Shown: positions 1 to 8,122 of the stretch, piece after piece | Layout: each line of letters starts with the position of its first letter | How positions within the stretch are numbered: the first letter of the stretch is position 1 | From: REBR01 sp033721915 | Lineage (GTDB): Bacteria > Pseudomonadota > Gammaproteobacteria > Pseudomonadales > Oleiphilaceae | Length of the DNA: 18,278 bases | Assembly (NCBI GenBank): GCA_033721915.1 | Contig: JAWWAC010000059.1 | Location: 1-18,278, forward strand | Direction of reading: 5' to 3' | Notes under the pieces: model-generated | What the model was told of the DNA's origin: nothing | Database searches by the model: none | Seen by the model: only the letters and a program-made list of their open reading frames with translations | Translations under genes and position numbers: made by a program

Positions 1-281
1 CCTGGTGCCCTGACCATAAACCGGCCCCAATACTGTGGGCCATCCGCTGCCCGGTCTGTCCTGTCCCTGAAAGTGAATAAAACGAAGAAGCTGCTCCGGG
101 TCTTTCAGTCATTGCTTACCCGGCAGTCAGTCCTTATCTGATGTTTAAGGTTTAGTGCCTGTCAGGCTCGAGGGCAAATCCACCGGTAATTTACGGCGCC
201 ATGCTACTCTGGCGTTTGTAGTGGATAATGGGCGCCATACCCTTTTCCCGATTCATCACAGACAACCATCACGGGGGGCCT
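1..281. other. Leading non-coding stretch
   Basis: I see no convincing gene here. Reading frames entering this stretch have poor composition and overlap the real gene on the right. A short sequence, GGCGCCAT, occurs twice (195-202 and 231-238), which is probably chance in GC-rich DNA. A GATAAT hexamer at 224-229 could be a -10 element for the following gene, but no acceptable -35 lies upstream of it. No riboswitch-like conserved boxes are visible before the cob gene. Confidence 0.4.
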
Positions 282-1289
282 ATGGAGCATGGGGGCCGGC
301 TGAACCAGGCCGTCAGACGTTGGGGGATTCCGGTGGCGGACTGGCTGGACCTTTCCACGGGAATCAACCCGGACCCCTGGCCGGTCCCGGCCATACCGGC
401 CAGCTGCTGGCAGAGACTGCCGGAAGAGGACGACGGTCTGGAGACCGTTGCCAGGCGCTGGGGCGGTGCGCCCGGGGCCGCCGGCTGTCTGCCACTGGCC
501 GGCACCCAGGCGGCCATCCAGGCGTTGCCGGGGCTGAGGGCGCCGTGCCGGGTGGCGGTGCCCCGTCCCGGCTACGCCGAACACGGTGCCTGGTGGGCCC
601 GGGCCGGGCACTCTGTGCAGGGTTACGACCCGGCCGATCCGTCGGCGTTGCCGGTGGACGAGCTGGATGTGCTGGTGTGCATTCACCCCAACAACCCCAC
701 CGGTGACACATTCACACGGGAGCAACTGCTGCAGTGGCACCGGCGAATGTCCGCCAGGGGTGGATGGCTGGTGGTGGACGAGGCCTTTATTGATGGTACC
801 GGCCTGTCGAGTCTGGTGCCGGACAGCGGCCGGGAAGGGCTGCTGGTGATGCGCTCCATGGGCAAGTTCTTCGGCCTGGCCGGTGCCAGGGCCGGACTGC
901 TGTTCGCACCGCCGGCCCTGTGCCAGAGACTGGCCCTGCAGCTGGGGCCCTGGGCACTGAGTGGCCCGGCCCGTTTTGCCATGGCGGCCGCCCTGCAGGA
1001 TGTTACCTGGCAGCGGCAACAGTCCCGGGCTCTGCAACAGCGCAGTGCGGCCTTGCGGGAACTGCTCACAAAACAGGGCCTGCCTCCCTCGGGCGGCACG
1101 CTGTTGTTCCAGTACTGCGCACACTCCCGTGCCGGCGCCATCGCGGATGCCCTGGCCGAACAGGGCATTCTTGTGCGTGTCTTCAGTGACCCGCCGGCGC
1201 TGCGCTTTGGCCTCCCCGCCGGCCCCGCCGGGAGCCGGCGACTGCAGCAGGCACTGGCCCAGGCGCTGGGTCATGACAGCATTGACTAA
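282..1289 (+). CDS. cobC: Threonine-phosphate decarboxylase (CobC of the aerobic naming, CobD of Salmonella)
   Basis: This is a PLP-dependent fold-type I enzyme related to histidinol-phosphate aminotransferase. The family decarboxylates L-threonine phosphate to (R)-1-amino-2-propanol phosphate, the linker of the cobalamin nucleotide loop, in the cytoplasm. Visible support is the N-terminal MEHGGRL and LDLSTGINPDPWP segments typical of the family, the IHPNNPTG motif, VVDEAF, and RSMGKFFGLAGARAG, which holds the PLP lysine at about residue 195. I place the start at the ATG at 282 because family members begin at the HGG motif and a G-rich ribosome-binding stretch (273-278) sits just upstream; a longer in-frame ATG exists at 228. 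The product is 335 residues, a normal length. The gene lies before the riboswitch, so it is probably transcribed separately from the btu operon. Its last codons overlap the candidate promoter of that operon. Confidence 0.9.
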   Translation: MEHGGRLNQAVRRWGIPVADWLDLSTGINPDPWPVPAIPASCWQRLPEEDDGLETVARRWGGAPGAAGCLPLAGTQAAIQALPGLRAPCRVAVPRPGYAEHGAWWARAGHSVQGYDPADPSALPVDELDVLVCIHPNNPTGDTFTREQLLQWHRRMSARGGWLVVDEAFIDGTGLSSLVPDSGREGLLVMRSMGKFFGLAGARAGLLFAPPALCQRLALQLGPWALSGPARFAMAAALQDVTWQRQQSRALQQRSAALRELLTKQGLPPSGGTLLFQYCAHSRAGAIADALAEQGILVRVFSDPPALRFGLPAGPAGSRRLQQALAQALGHDSID

Positions 1290-1310
1290 CCTTTGACCGA
1301 TTGTTACTTT
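1282..1310 (+). promoter_or_regulatory. Candidate sigma-70 promoter of the riboswitch/btu operon
   Basis: TTGACT at 1282-1287 is a 5/6 match to the -35 box. After a 17-base spacer it is followed by TACTTT at 1305-1310, a weaker -10 box. Transcription would start near 1317, exactly where the riboswitch aptamer begins. The -35 box overlaps the stop codon of the upstream decarboxylase gene. A second TTGACC at 1293-1298 has no good -10 partner. This is pattern matching only. Confidence 0.5.
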
Positions 1311-1317
1311 ACCCGTC

Positions 1318-1496
1318 CCTTTCGGTGACCCTGGGCATGTGCCCCGGGTTTAAACGGGAAGCCGGTGACCATTCCGGCGCTGCCCCCGCAACGGTGATTG
1401 AGTCAACAGCAGCCACAACGCCACTGTGCCACGGCATGGGAAGGCGGTTGTCTGAGGTATCAGCCGATACCGCTCATCAGCCCGTAGACCGGCCCA
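1318..1496 (+). promoter_or_regulatory. Cobalamin (adenosylcobalamin-type) riboswitch aptamer
   Basis: The conserved blocks of the cobalamin riboswitch occur in order. They are TTCGGTGACC at the 5' side (1320-1330), TTTAAACGGGAAGCCGGTG (about 1350-1368), CGCTGCCCCCGCAACGGTGA (from 1378), a GCCACTG segment followed by ATGGGAAGGC (about 1429-1445), and a B12 box reading CAGCCCGTAGACCGGCCC (1478-1494). The class binds cobalamin and lowers expression of the gene downstream, here btuB and the operon behind it. About 150 bases of leader separate the B12 box from the btuB start. I see no hairpin plus U-tract in that leader, so control is more likely translational and/or Rho-dependent than by an intrinsic terminator. 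Confidence 0.93.
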
Positions 1497-1526
1497 AAGG
1501 AGACGCCAGGTGTTGCGGTGGGCAAC

Positions 1527-1552
1527 GATGGGCAGGTCGGCTGACTGTCATC
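1527..1552 (+). promoter_or_regulatory. Anti-B12-box, part of the riboswitch expression platform
   Basis: TGGGCAGGTC followed by GGCTG (1530-1542) is complementary to the B12 box at 1478-1495. The pairs are GCCCA with TGGGC, GACC with GGTC, and CAGCC with GGCTG, giving about 14 pairs with one mismatch and a small bulge. The same stretch can instead fold on itself (GATG 1527-1530 with CATC 1549-1552, CAG with CTG, tetraloop GGCT). These two states are mutually exclusive and could form the switch. A small GTTGC/GCAAC stem (1512-1525) would lie in the loop between the two arms. Confidence 0.45.
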
Positions 1553-1616
1553 CCGCCACCCCCTGCACCATCTCCCTTACTGCCCCCCACAGCACCTCTC
1601 AAAGCAACACTCATCC
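1549..1616 (+). promoter_or_regulatory. C-rich, G-poor leader segment, candidate Rho-utilisation (rut) region
   Basis: This 68-base stretch between the switch element and the btuB start has 37 C and only 5 G, very unlike its surroundings. It shows no obvious secondary structure. A cytosine bubble of this kind is the hallmark of Rho loading sites, and E. coli btuB is known to be subject to Rho-dependent termination linked to its riboswitch. Function here is inferred from composition alone. Confidence 0.4.
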
Positions 1617-1649
1617 GTGCGGGTGCGCGCGGCAGTAATGGTTACTCTC

Positions 1650-3482
1650 ATGCGAAAAATACCCTTTTCTTCACTGGCTTTCACCGGCCTGGGCTTTGCC
1701 CTGTGCCTCCCTCTGGCCAACGCCCAGACAGACACCGATCAGGACTTCAACTTAAGCCCACTGGTGGTAACCACCACGCTGGCAACTGAGACGGCGGACG
1801 AAAGCCTCTCCTCGGTGACCCTGATTGACCAGGACACACTGGAGCGCCAGCAGCCCCGTGAATTACGCACCGTTCTGCAGGCCCAGCCTGGTGTCAACGT
1901 GGTCAGCAATGGCGGCCTTGGCAAGAATACCTCGGTATTCACCCGTGGCACCGGCAGCGAGTCCACGGTGCTGTTGCTGGACGGCATCCGTATCCGTTCC
2001 GCCACCAGCGGTTCGCCCCCGTGGCAGCATATTCCACCCCAGCTTCTCAACCGCATCGAAGTGGTCCGTGGCCCGCGTGGCTCCCTTTACGGGGCCGATG
2101 CGGTGGGCGGTGTCATACAGGGCTTTACCCTGCTACGGGATGACCGTGACCGGGCCTGGGTGGAAGTGGGCGGTGGCTCCTTCTCCACCCGCCAGGCGGG
2201 TGCGGGCGTCAGTGGTCGTGAAGGCAATACCCGTTACAGCCTGGCAGGCCACTCACTGGACAGCGAGGGCACCCGTCTGGTGAAGGGGGGCGAGGACAAG
2301 GGCTACCGCAATCTGGCCGGCACGGCCAGTGTGCGCCACCAGTTCGACAGCGGCGCCGAACTGGGGCTGCTGTCCTTTCGCAGCCAGGGCAATACCGAAT
2401 TCCAGAGGGGCGACACGGACTTTGTGGTCCAGACACTGGGTGTGAACGGCGAAATCCCGCTCACCGACCACTGGAGCACCGGGGTGACCCTCAGCGAGTC
2501 CCGTGACGAATCGGAAACCGAAAGCGGCCAGGGCACCAGTGTCTTCGACACCAAAACCGAGACCGCCCGTTGGGAAAACAACCTGTACTGGGGCGCACAG
2601 CGTCTGGTGCTGGGCGCCGAGTACCAGCGGGACGAGGTGGACAGCACCACCGCCTTTGACGAGGACAGCCGTGACAACAGGGCCGTGTTTGGCCAGTGGC
2701 TGGCCGGCCGGGGCTCTCTGGACAGCCAGTTCAGCCTGCGCTGGGACGATAACGAGGCCTTTGGCGAGGAAGTCACCGGTGCCGTGGCACTGGGGTGGAC
2801 CCTGGACAGCCACCACCGGCTGAGAGCCAGTTACGGCACCGCCTTCAGGGCGCCCACCTTCAATGACCTGTACTTTCCCTTCACCGATTTCGGCTTTGGC
2901 TTCCAGTTCGAAGGCAATTCCGGCCTGGAGCCGGAAACTTCCGAAACAGTAGAGCTGGGCGCCCGGGGTCAATACGAGGTGTTTTACTGGGATCTGGCCC
3001 TCTACCAGACCGACGTGGACGATCTCATCCAGACTTCTGAACAGGAAGATGGCGTTAACCGCCCCAGCAATGTCAACCAGGCACGGATCCGCGGCGCGGA
3101 ACTGGCCACCGGCGCCAGCCGCGGCGGCATGGACCTGAAGGCTGTGGCCACTCTGCTGGACCCCCGGGACCGTGAAACCGACAACCGGTTGCCGCGTCGC
3201 CCCATTCAGTCCGTGCGTGTGGATGCGGACTACACCGACGGCAAGGTCAACTTTGGCGCCTCGGCCATTATCCAGGGTGACCGCTACGAGGACGCCGGCA
3301 ACAACAGGAAGATCTCCGGCTTCGCCACCGCCAATCTGCGTGTGGGGGTTCAGGTCACGCCGCGCCTGAAGCTGCGTTTCACCCTGGAAAACATGTTTGA
3401 CCGTCAATACAGCACCACCGGATCCGGCTTCCTGGCTCCAGGCCGCACCGTCTTCGCCAGCCTGCGCTACGGAGTCTTCTGA
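1650..3482 (+). CDS. btuB: TonB-dependent vitamin B12 outer-membrane receptor
   Basis: This is the outer-membrane beta-barrel receptor for cobalamin, energised by TonB. From the ATG at 1650 the product is about 610 residues, close to E. coli BtuB (614). In-frame alternatives are ATG 1638 and GTG 1617. I chose 1650 because it gives a compact signal peptide (MRKIPFSS to LPLANA) followed by mature QTDTDQ; ribosome-binding sequences are weak for all three. A TonB-box-like LSPLVVTTT follows, then a plug domain with BtuB-like features: PGVNVVSNGGLGKNTSVFTRG, LLLDGIRIR and IEVVRGPRGSLYGADAVGGV. The rest is barrel, with LRASYGTAFRAPTFNDLYFP, LEPETSETVELGARG and a C-terminal aromatic strand ending in phenylalanine. 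It directly follows a B12 riboswitch and precedes btuFCD-containing genes, which makes cobalamin or a related corrinoid the likely substrate. Confidence 0.93.
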   Translation: MRKIPFSSLAFTGLGFALCLPLANAQTDTDQDFNLSPLVVTTTLATETADESLSSVTLIDQDTLERQQPRELRTVLQAQPGVNVVSNGGLGKNTSVFTRGTGSESTVLLLDGIRIRSATSGSPPWQHIPPQLLNRIEVVRGPRGSLYGADAVGGVIQGFTLLRDDRDRAWVEVGGGSFSTRQAGAGVSGREGNTRYSLAGHSLDSEGTRLVKGGEDKGYRNLAGTASVRHQFDSGAELGLLSFRSQGNTEFQRGDTDFVVQTLGVNGEIPLTDHWSTGVTLSESRDESETESGQGTSVFDTKTETARWENNLYWGAQRLVLGAEYQRDEVDSTTAFDEDSRDNRAVFGQWLAGRGSLDSQFSLRWDDNEAFGEEVTGAVALGWTLDSHHRLRASYGTAFRAPTFNDLYFPFTDFGFGFQFEGNSGLEPETSETVELGARGQYEVFYWDLALYQTDVDDLIQTSEQEDGVNRPSNVNQARIRGAELATGASRGGMDLKAVATLLDPRDRETDNRLPRRPIQSVRVDADYTDGKVNFGASAIIQGDRYEDAGNNRKISGFATANLRVGVQVTPRLKLRFTLENMFDRQYSTTGSGFLAPGRTVFASLRYGVF

Positions 3483-3484
3483 GG

Positions 3485-6400
3485 GTGTTTCGCCAGGCGC
3501 TGCTGGTACTGATGCTGTTGTTTCCACTGGCCGGTGATGCCGGCACGGTGGTGGGCATTGTCTCCGAGCGCTCTGCGGCGGAGATGGCCGCCGGTGCCCA
3601 TGCCTTTCTGGACGATTTTCCCGGGCATCAGGTCAGGCTGCGCACACCACAACAGCTGGCGGAACTGTCCGATCAGGAGCTCGTGGCGCTCTGGCAGCAG
3701 GCGGATGCCCTGCTGCTGGGTGCGGTCTTCGGTGACCAGACCGGGCGCCTTGAGCGGCTGTTGCGGGATCAGGGGCCTGGCCCATCGGTGCCGCTGCTGG
3801 CGGTGAACAGCGACAGGCGCATCACCCGTCTGTCCAGGCTGGGTGGTGAGCGGGTGCTGGCTGGCCTGTCACGGGAACAACTCCGTGAGCTGACCCTCAA
3901 CCCGGAACCCGGTGAAGACCCGGAAGCCCACCTGAACGCACTGCGTGAGCGGTTTCCTCAACAGGCGCACTGGCTCAGCGGCCGCGCGCTCTACCAGGGG
4001 CGCAGCCCGGAGCATATTGCCGCACTGATGCGCTGGCTGCTGCACCAGGCGGGCCATGACATCGCCCTGACCCACCCCGGCCCCCGTGAGAGCATCCGCT
4101 ATTATCGCCCCTTCCACGGCAGCGACAAGGGGCTGGGTGATGGGCAGAGCCGCCATGCCCCCAGTGCCGACCCCGGCGACATGGCGCTGGATGAACGCCC
4201 CGCCGTGGCCCTGCTGGATCTGGACTCCGGCGACCGGCCCGGTGACCGGCATCTTCTGGATGCCCTCTGCGCCGTGCTGGAGGCCCGTGGCACCCAGTGC
4301 TTTGGGGTGCTGGCCCGCTGGGGTGGTGCCAGTCAGCAGGCCGTCAGCACACTGGCCAGCAAGGCAGCACCGGCGCGGCTGACGGCGGTGGTCAGCCTGC
4401 AGGACTTTGTGGTGGGCGGCGGTGAAGGGCGCCGTGAGGTCACCGAAGACTTTGAGTCACTGGGGTTGCCGGTGCTCAAGGGGCTGCGCCTGAACAAGCA
4501 GACCGTATCCGAGTGGCGACTGTCCACGGAAGGGGTGAACCGTGACGAAGTGCACTACCGCCTGGCCATGCCGGAGCTGCAGGGCATCAGCCAGCCCATG
4601 GTGCTGGCTGTGGCACAGCCTACCGAGCTGGATGCCCGCACCGGTGTGCGCCTGACACTGACCCACCCGGTGGGTGAACGGGTCCGGTCCATGGCGGACC
4701 GGCTTGAGCGCTGGCAACAGCTACAGGTGAAGGACAACAGCGACAAGAAAGTGGCCCTGATCTACTACAACCACCCACCGGGCCGTCAGAACGTGGGGGC
4801 GGACAAACTGGATGTGCCCGAGTCCCTGTTCGGGATTCTGCAGCGCCTCAAGGCCGAGGGTTACCACACCGGCGAGCTGCCGGACTCCGCGGAAGACCTG
4901 CTGGACCAGATCCAGGACCGGGGCATCAACCTGCTGGAGGACCGTGAAGGTCTGGCGGGCCTGGCCGGCCGGGTAACCTCGCTGAGCCGCGAGGGCTACC
5001 AGCGCTATTTCAGCACATTGCCGGAGAACGTCCGGGCGGAGCTGGCGCATGGCCCGCTGGGCTATCTCAATGCCAGCCTGGTCAGGGCCCACGGCGCCGA
5101 TGAGCCGGTGCAGGCGGAGCGCATGCTGGAGGAAGGCGTCAATGACCTGCGGCATATGCTCAACAATCACGAGCACCCCGCCCGGGAGCGGGCGCTGGAT
5201 CTGCTGGATCAGTACCAGCAGGGCTGGCACCAGGTGATCCGCCAGGGGGGCGATCCCGGGCCTCTCAACCGTCTGCGTGACGCACTGATCCGCACCGGCA
5301 TCCCCGGCCTCTCCGGCTGGGGAGAGGCGCCGGGTCAGGCCATGATGCACAAAGACGCTATGCTTTTCCCGGGGCTGCGTTTCGGCAATGTCTTTATCGG
5401 CACACAGCCCCCCCGTGGCTGGGAGATCAGTGAAGAGCTGCTCCACGCCAACACCCGCTTCCCGCCCACCCACCATTACGTGGGTTTCTATTACTGGCTC
5501 AGGGAGCACTTCCAGGCGGACGCGCTGGTGTACCTGGGCCGCCACTCCACCCGTGAGTTCCTGCCAAGGCGCCGTGCCGGCCTGGCGGAGGACGATTACC
5601 CGGACATTCTCGGTGGCGATCTGCCGGTGATCTACCCCTACATCGTCGACGGTGTGGGGGAGGGCATACAGGCCAAGCGCCGCGCCATGGGCGTGATGGT
5701 AAGCCATCTGACACCGCCGCTGGCAACCACGGAGCTGTACGACAACCTGCTGGAGCTGCGCCAGCTGGTGGAAACCTACGAGTCCGCCACGGACCCGGAC
5801 TCCCCCACCCGACAGAGGGCCGCGGAGACACTGCGGGAGCGCATACAGGCGCTGAACCTGACCGGGGAGATCGAGGCGGAGCTGGCCCATGGGCACGGAG
5901 CCGGTGGTGACGGGGATCACCACGATCATGAACATGCCCATGCAGAGGCGGAGTCCCATGGGCATGACCACGATCACCACGAAGAACACGGCCATGGACA
6001 GGGCAGCGAACACGGCCATGATCATGAAGGCCGTGACGATCACGACGACCATGCCGGGGAAGGGGGGGAATCACGGCACCTGGAAGACGTGGACGAAGAG
6101 CTGCTGGTGCACGAAGTGGGCCACTACCTGACGGAAATGCAGGAGCGCTTCATGCCACTGGGCCTGCATGTGTTTGGCCGCGACTGGGACGACGAGGCAC
6201 TGGACACCATGCTCGGCTCCATGGCCGGAGACGGTGAGCCCAAGGCGGACTGGCGACGTGACCTGAGCGCCAGCCCTGCCAGTGAAATGAACGCCCTGCT
6301 GGCGGGACTGGCCGGGCGCTTTATCACCCCCGGACAGGGCAATGACCCGGTGCGCACTCCGGAGGTGCTGCCCACGGGGCGCAACTTCCACGCCCTGTCA

Positions 6401-8077
6401 GGGGACCTGATCCCCACCCGCACCGCCTGGTCACTGGGCCAGGAAATGGCCCTTGAGGCCCGCCGCAAGGGCGACCCGGAAGCGCAGGGCAGCGAGGCCA
6501 TTATCCTCTGGGCCTCGGACACGGTCCGGGACGAAGGGGTGATGATCGCCTTTGGTCTGGACATGCTGGGGGTGCGCCCCGAGTGGAACTCCCGTGGCAT
6601 TGTACAGGGCCTCAAACGCCTGCCACTGGACAGCGAACGGCGCCGCCGCCGTGATGCCCTGTTTACCACCTCGGGGCTTTTCCGGGACCTGTACGAGGAC
6701 CAGCTGGTGTGGCTGGACCAGGCGGTGCGTGTGGCCCTGGACGGGGCCTATGAGACCATCCGTGAGAAACACCCCCAGATGGCCGCCTCGCTGGATGCGG
6801 CACTGGCGCCACTGCCGGATTCCATGCGGGATCCGGGCCGGGAGAGCCTGGCCGAGAACGACGTGGCCAGACGCTGGGTGGCGGACACCAGGGCATTGCT
6901 GCAGGAAGGGGCCAGCCCCGAGAAGGCCGGCAGGGACGCGGCACTGCGGGTCTTCGGCACCGCACCCGGCGCCTATGGCACCGGGGTGAACCGCCTCACG
7001 GAGCGCTCCGGGGCCTGGAAGGAGCGCAGTGAAGTGGCGGACGCCTATCAGCGGCGCATGGGCCACGCCTATGGCAAGGACAACAAGGGGGAACCGGCCC
7101 ACGATGCCTTCCGCAAGCGCATCGAGTCCGTGGGCCGCACCTACCTGGGACGGGCCAGCCACCTGTACGGGCTGCTGGACAACAACGACGGTTTCGACTT
7201 CCAGGGGGGCCTGTCACTGGCGGTGGAAATGGCCAGCGGAGAAGCGCCGGACAACCGGGTGCTCACCCACGCCGACCCGGACAACCCCCGTGTGGAATCA
7301 CTGCAAAGGGCCCTGCTGGGTGAGCTGCGCTCGCGCAACCTCAACCCCCAGTGGATCAAGCCGCTCATGGAGCATGGCTACGCCGGTGCCCGCACCATGG
7401 GGGCGGATTTCCTGGACAACCTCTGGGGCTGGCAGGTGACCAGCCCCGAGGTGGTGCGCTCCTGGGTCTGGGACGACATTCATGACGTGTATTTCCAGGA
7501 CAGCCACAACCTGGGGCTGGATGAGTTCCTGGAAAAGGACCACAACATCCATGTGAAAACCCATATGCAGGCCATCACACTGGTGGCGGCCCACCGGGGT
7601 TACTGGGAGGCGGAGGACGCCGTGATTGACGAGCAGGCGGAGAGCTTTGCCCGTGCCGTGGTGGAAAACGGCCTTCCGGGTGGTGGCCACACCAGGCCGG
7701 ATCATCCCACCATGGACTGGGTGGCACAGCGTCTGAGTGACGACGAGCTGCGTGAGGCCTTCAACCAGGTGCGTGCCGCCGCCCAGCTGGAAAAACGACA
7801 GGCCCCCTCGGACCCGTCACGCATCACCGAACTGAAATCGGCGCAAGACAGCGCCACGGAGAGCGCGGAGCAACAGGCCAGGAAACAGCAGGCCCGTGAA
7901 GAGGCAGAGGGCTCTGCTGATTCTGCTGATAAAGAAGAGCAGGCGCAGTCGGAAGATGAGCAGGCCGAAGAGTCCTCCGCCGAAGGAGGCCGTGCGCCAC
8001 TGTTGCCCTGGCTGGTTCTGCTGGCGGCGGTGCTGATTATCGCCGCCGGTGTGCGCGCCGGCCGTGGTCGCCAATAA
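3485..8077 (+). CDS. Exported, membrane-anchored CobN/HmuS-like chelatase homologue with His-rich insert
   Basis: This 1530-residue protein of the CobN/ChlH family starts at GTG 3485, two bases after btuB. Residues 1-19 look like a signal peptide, ending GDA. Family blocks follow: VALIYYNHPPGR (423-434), WGEAPGQ to TQPPRGWE (about 612-647), LVYLGRHSTREFLPRR (681-696), YPYIVDGVGEGIQAKRRAMG, and near the C-terminus NPQWIKPLMEHGYAGA. Residues about 802-865 carry 20 histidines among Asp, Glu and Gly. A charged Glu/Ala/Gln linker (about 1435-1502) leads to a hydrophobic helix (about 1506-1523) and a basic tail, so I predict a periplasmic body anchored in the inner membrane. Classical CobN (about 1275 residues) is cytoplasmic, inserts cobalt into hydrogenobyrinate a,c-diamide and needs CobS and CobT, which are absent here. 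The closest architecture I know is HmuS of Bacteroidetes heme operons. The family call is sure; the reaction is unknown. Confidence 0.9.
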   Translation: MFRQALLVLMLLFPLAGDAGTVVGIVSERSAAEMAAGAHAFLDDFPGHQVRLRTPQQLAELSDQELVALWQQADALLLGAVFGDQTGRLERLLRDQGPGPSVPLLAVNSDRRITRLSRLGGERVLAGLSREQLRELTLNPEPGEDPEAHLNALRERFPQQAHWLSGRALYQGRSPEHIAALMRWLLHQAGHDIALTHPGPRESIRYYRPFHGSDKGLGDGQSRHAPSADPGDMALDERPAVALLDLDSGDRPGDRHLLDALCAVLEARGTQCFGVLARWGGASQQAVSTLASKAAPARLTAVVSLQDFVVGGGEGRREVTEDFESLGLPVLKGLRLNKQTVSEWRLSTEGVNRDEVHYRLAMPELQGISQPMVLAVAQPTELDARTGVRLTLTHPVGERVRSMADRLERWQQLQVKDNSDKKVALIYYNHPPGRQNVGADKLDVPESLFGILQRLKAEGYHTGELPDSAEDLLDQIQDRGINLLEDREGLAGLAGRVTSLSREGYQRYFSTLPENVRAELAHGPLGYLNASLVRAHGADEPVQAERMLEEGVNDLRHMLNNHEHPARERALDLLDQYQQGWHQVIRQGGDPGPLNRLRDALIRTGIPGLSGWGEAPGQAMMHKDAMLFPGLRFGNVFIGTQPPRGWEISEELLHANTRFPPTHHYVGFYYWLREHFQADALVYLGRHSTREFLPRRRAGLAEDDYPDILGGDLPVIYPYIVDGVGEGIQAKRRAMGVMVSHLTPPLATTELYDNLLELRQLVETYESATDPDSPTRQRAAETLRERIQALNLTGEIEAELAHGHGAGGDGDHHDHEHAHAEAESHGHDHDHHEEHGHGQGSEHGHDHEGRDDHDDHAGEGGESRHLEDVDEELLVHEVGHYLTEMQERFMPLGLHVFGRDWDDEALDTMLGSMAGDGEPKADWRRDLSASPASEMNALLAGLAGRFITPGQGNDPVRTPEVLPTGRNFHALSGDLIPTRTAWSLGQEMALEARRKGDPEAQGSEAIILWASDTVRDEGVMIAFGLDMLGVRPEWNSRGIVQGLKRLPLDSERRRRRDALFTTSGLFRDLYEDQLVWLDQAVRVALDGAYETIREKHPQMAASLDAALAPLPDSMRDPGRESLAENDVARRWVADTRALLQEGASPEKAGRDAALRVFGTAPGAYGTGVNRLTERSGAWKERSEVADAYQRRMGHAYGKDNKGEPAHDAFRKRIESVGRTYLGRASHLYGLLDNNDGFDFQGGLSLAVEMASGEAPDNRVLTHADPDNPRVESLQRALLGELRSRNLNPQWIKPLMEHGYAGARTMGADFLDNLWGWQVTSPEVVRSWVWDDIHDVYFQDSHNLGLDEFLEKDHNIHVKTHMQAITLVAAHRGYWEAEDAVIDEQAESFARAVVENGLPGGGHTRPDHPTMDWVAQRLSDDELREAFNQVRAAAQLEKRQAPSDPSRITELKSAQDSATESAEQQARKQQAREEAEGSADSADKEEQAQSEDEQAEESSAEGGRAPLLPWLVLLAAVLIIAAGVRAGRGRQ
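5889..6078 (+). other. Sequence encoding a histidine-rich metal-binding segment of the CobN-like protein
   Basis: Within about 64 codons there are 20 histidines, mostly in HGH, HDH and HEH patterns with Asp, Glu and Gly. It falls shortly after the GEGIQAKRRA block and the LVETYESA segment of the CobN-like protein. Such segments bind Co, Ni, Zn or Cu in metal chaperones and transporters. It is in frame with the flanking family sequence, so it is an insertion and not a frameshift artefact. Confidence 0.85.
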
Positions 8078-8122
8078 CGGGATTCAACCGGACGGTTAAC
8101 TGGAACAACAGAGAGAACGACT

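Noticed and set aside
195..238. Direct repeat GGCGCCAT upstream of the first gene
   Set aside because: Only eight bases, self-complementary core, and likely by chance in GC-rich DNA; no promoter geometry around it.
204..1274. Long open frame on the - strand opposite the decarboxylase gene
   Set aside because: It mirrors the real gene, has no recognisable domain and has a Gln/Gly/Arg-rich composition typical of antisense frames in GC-rich DNA.
1527..1560. Possible second cobalamin riboswitch on the - strand
   Set aside because: Only the B12-box-like piece is present in reverse; none of the other conserved blocks follow. It is better explained as an arm of the expression platform.
2253..3527. 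424-codon - strand frame opposite btuB
   Set aside because: It lies entirely across the btuB barrel region and the start of the next gene, with no family features.
4721..6052. 443-codon - strand frame opposite the CobN-like gene
   Set aside because: The hydrophobic Val/Met/Ile-rich start is simply the antisense of the His/Asp-rich codons; the + strand protein is clearly the real one.
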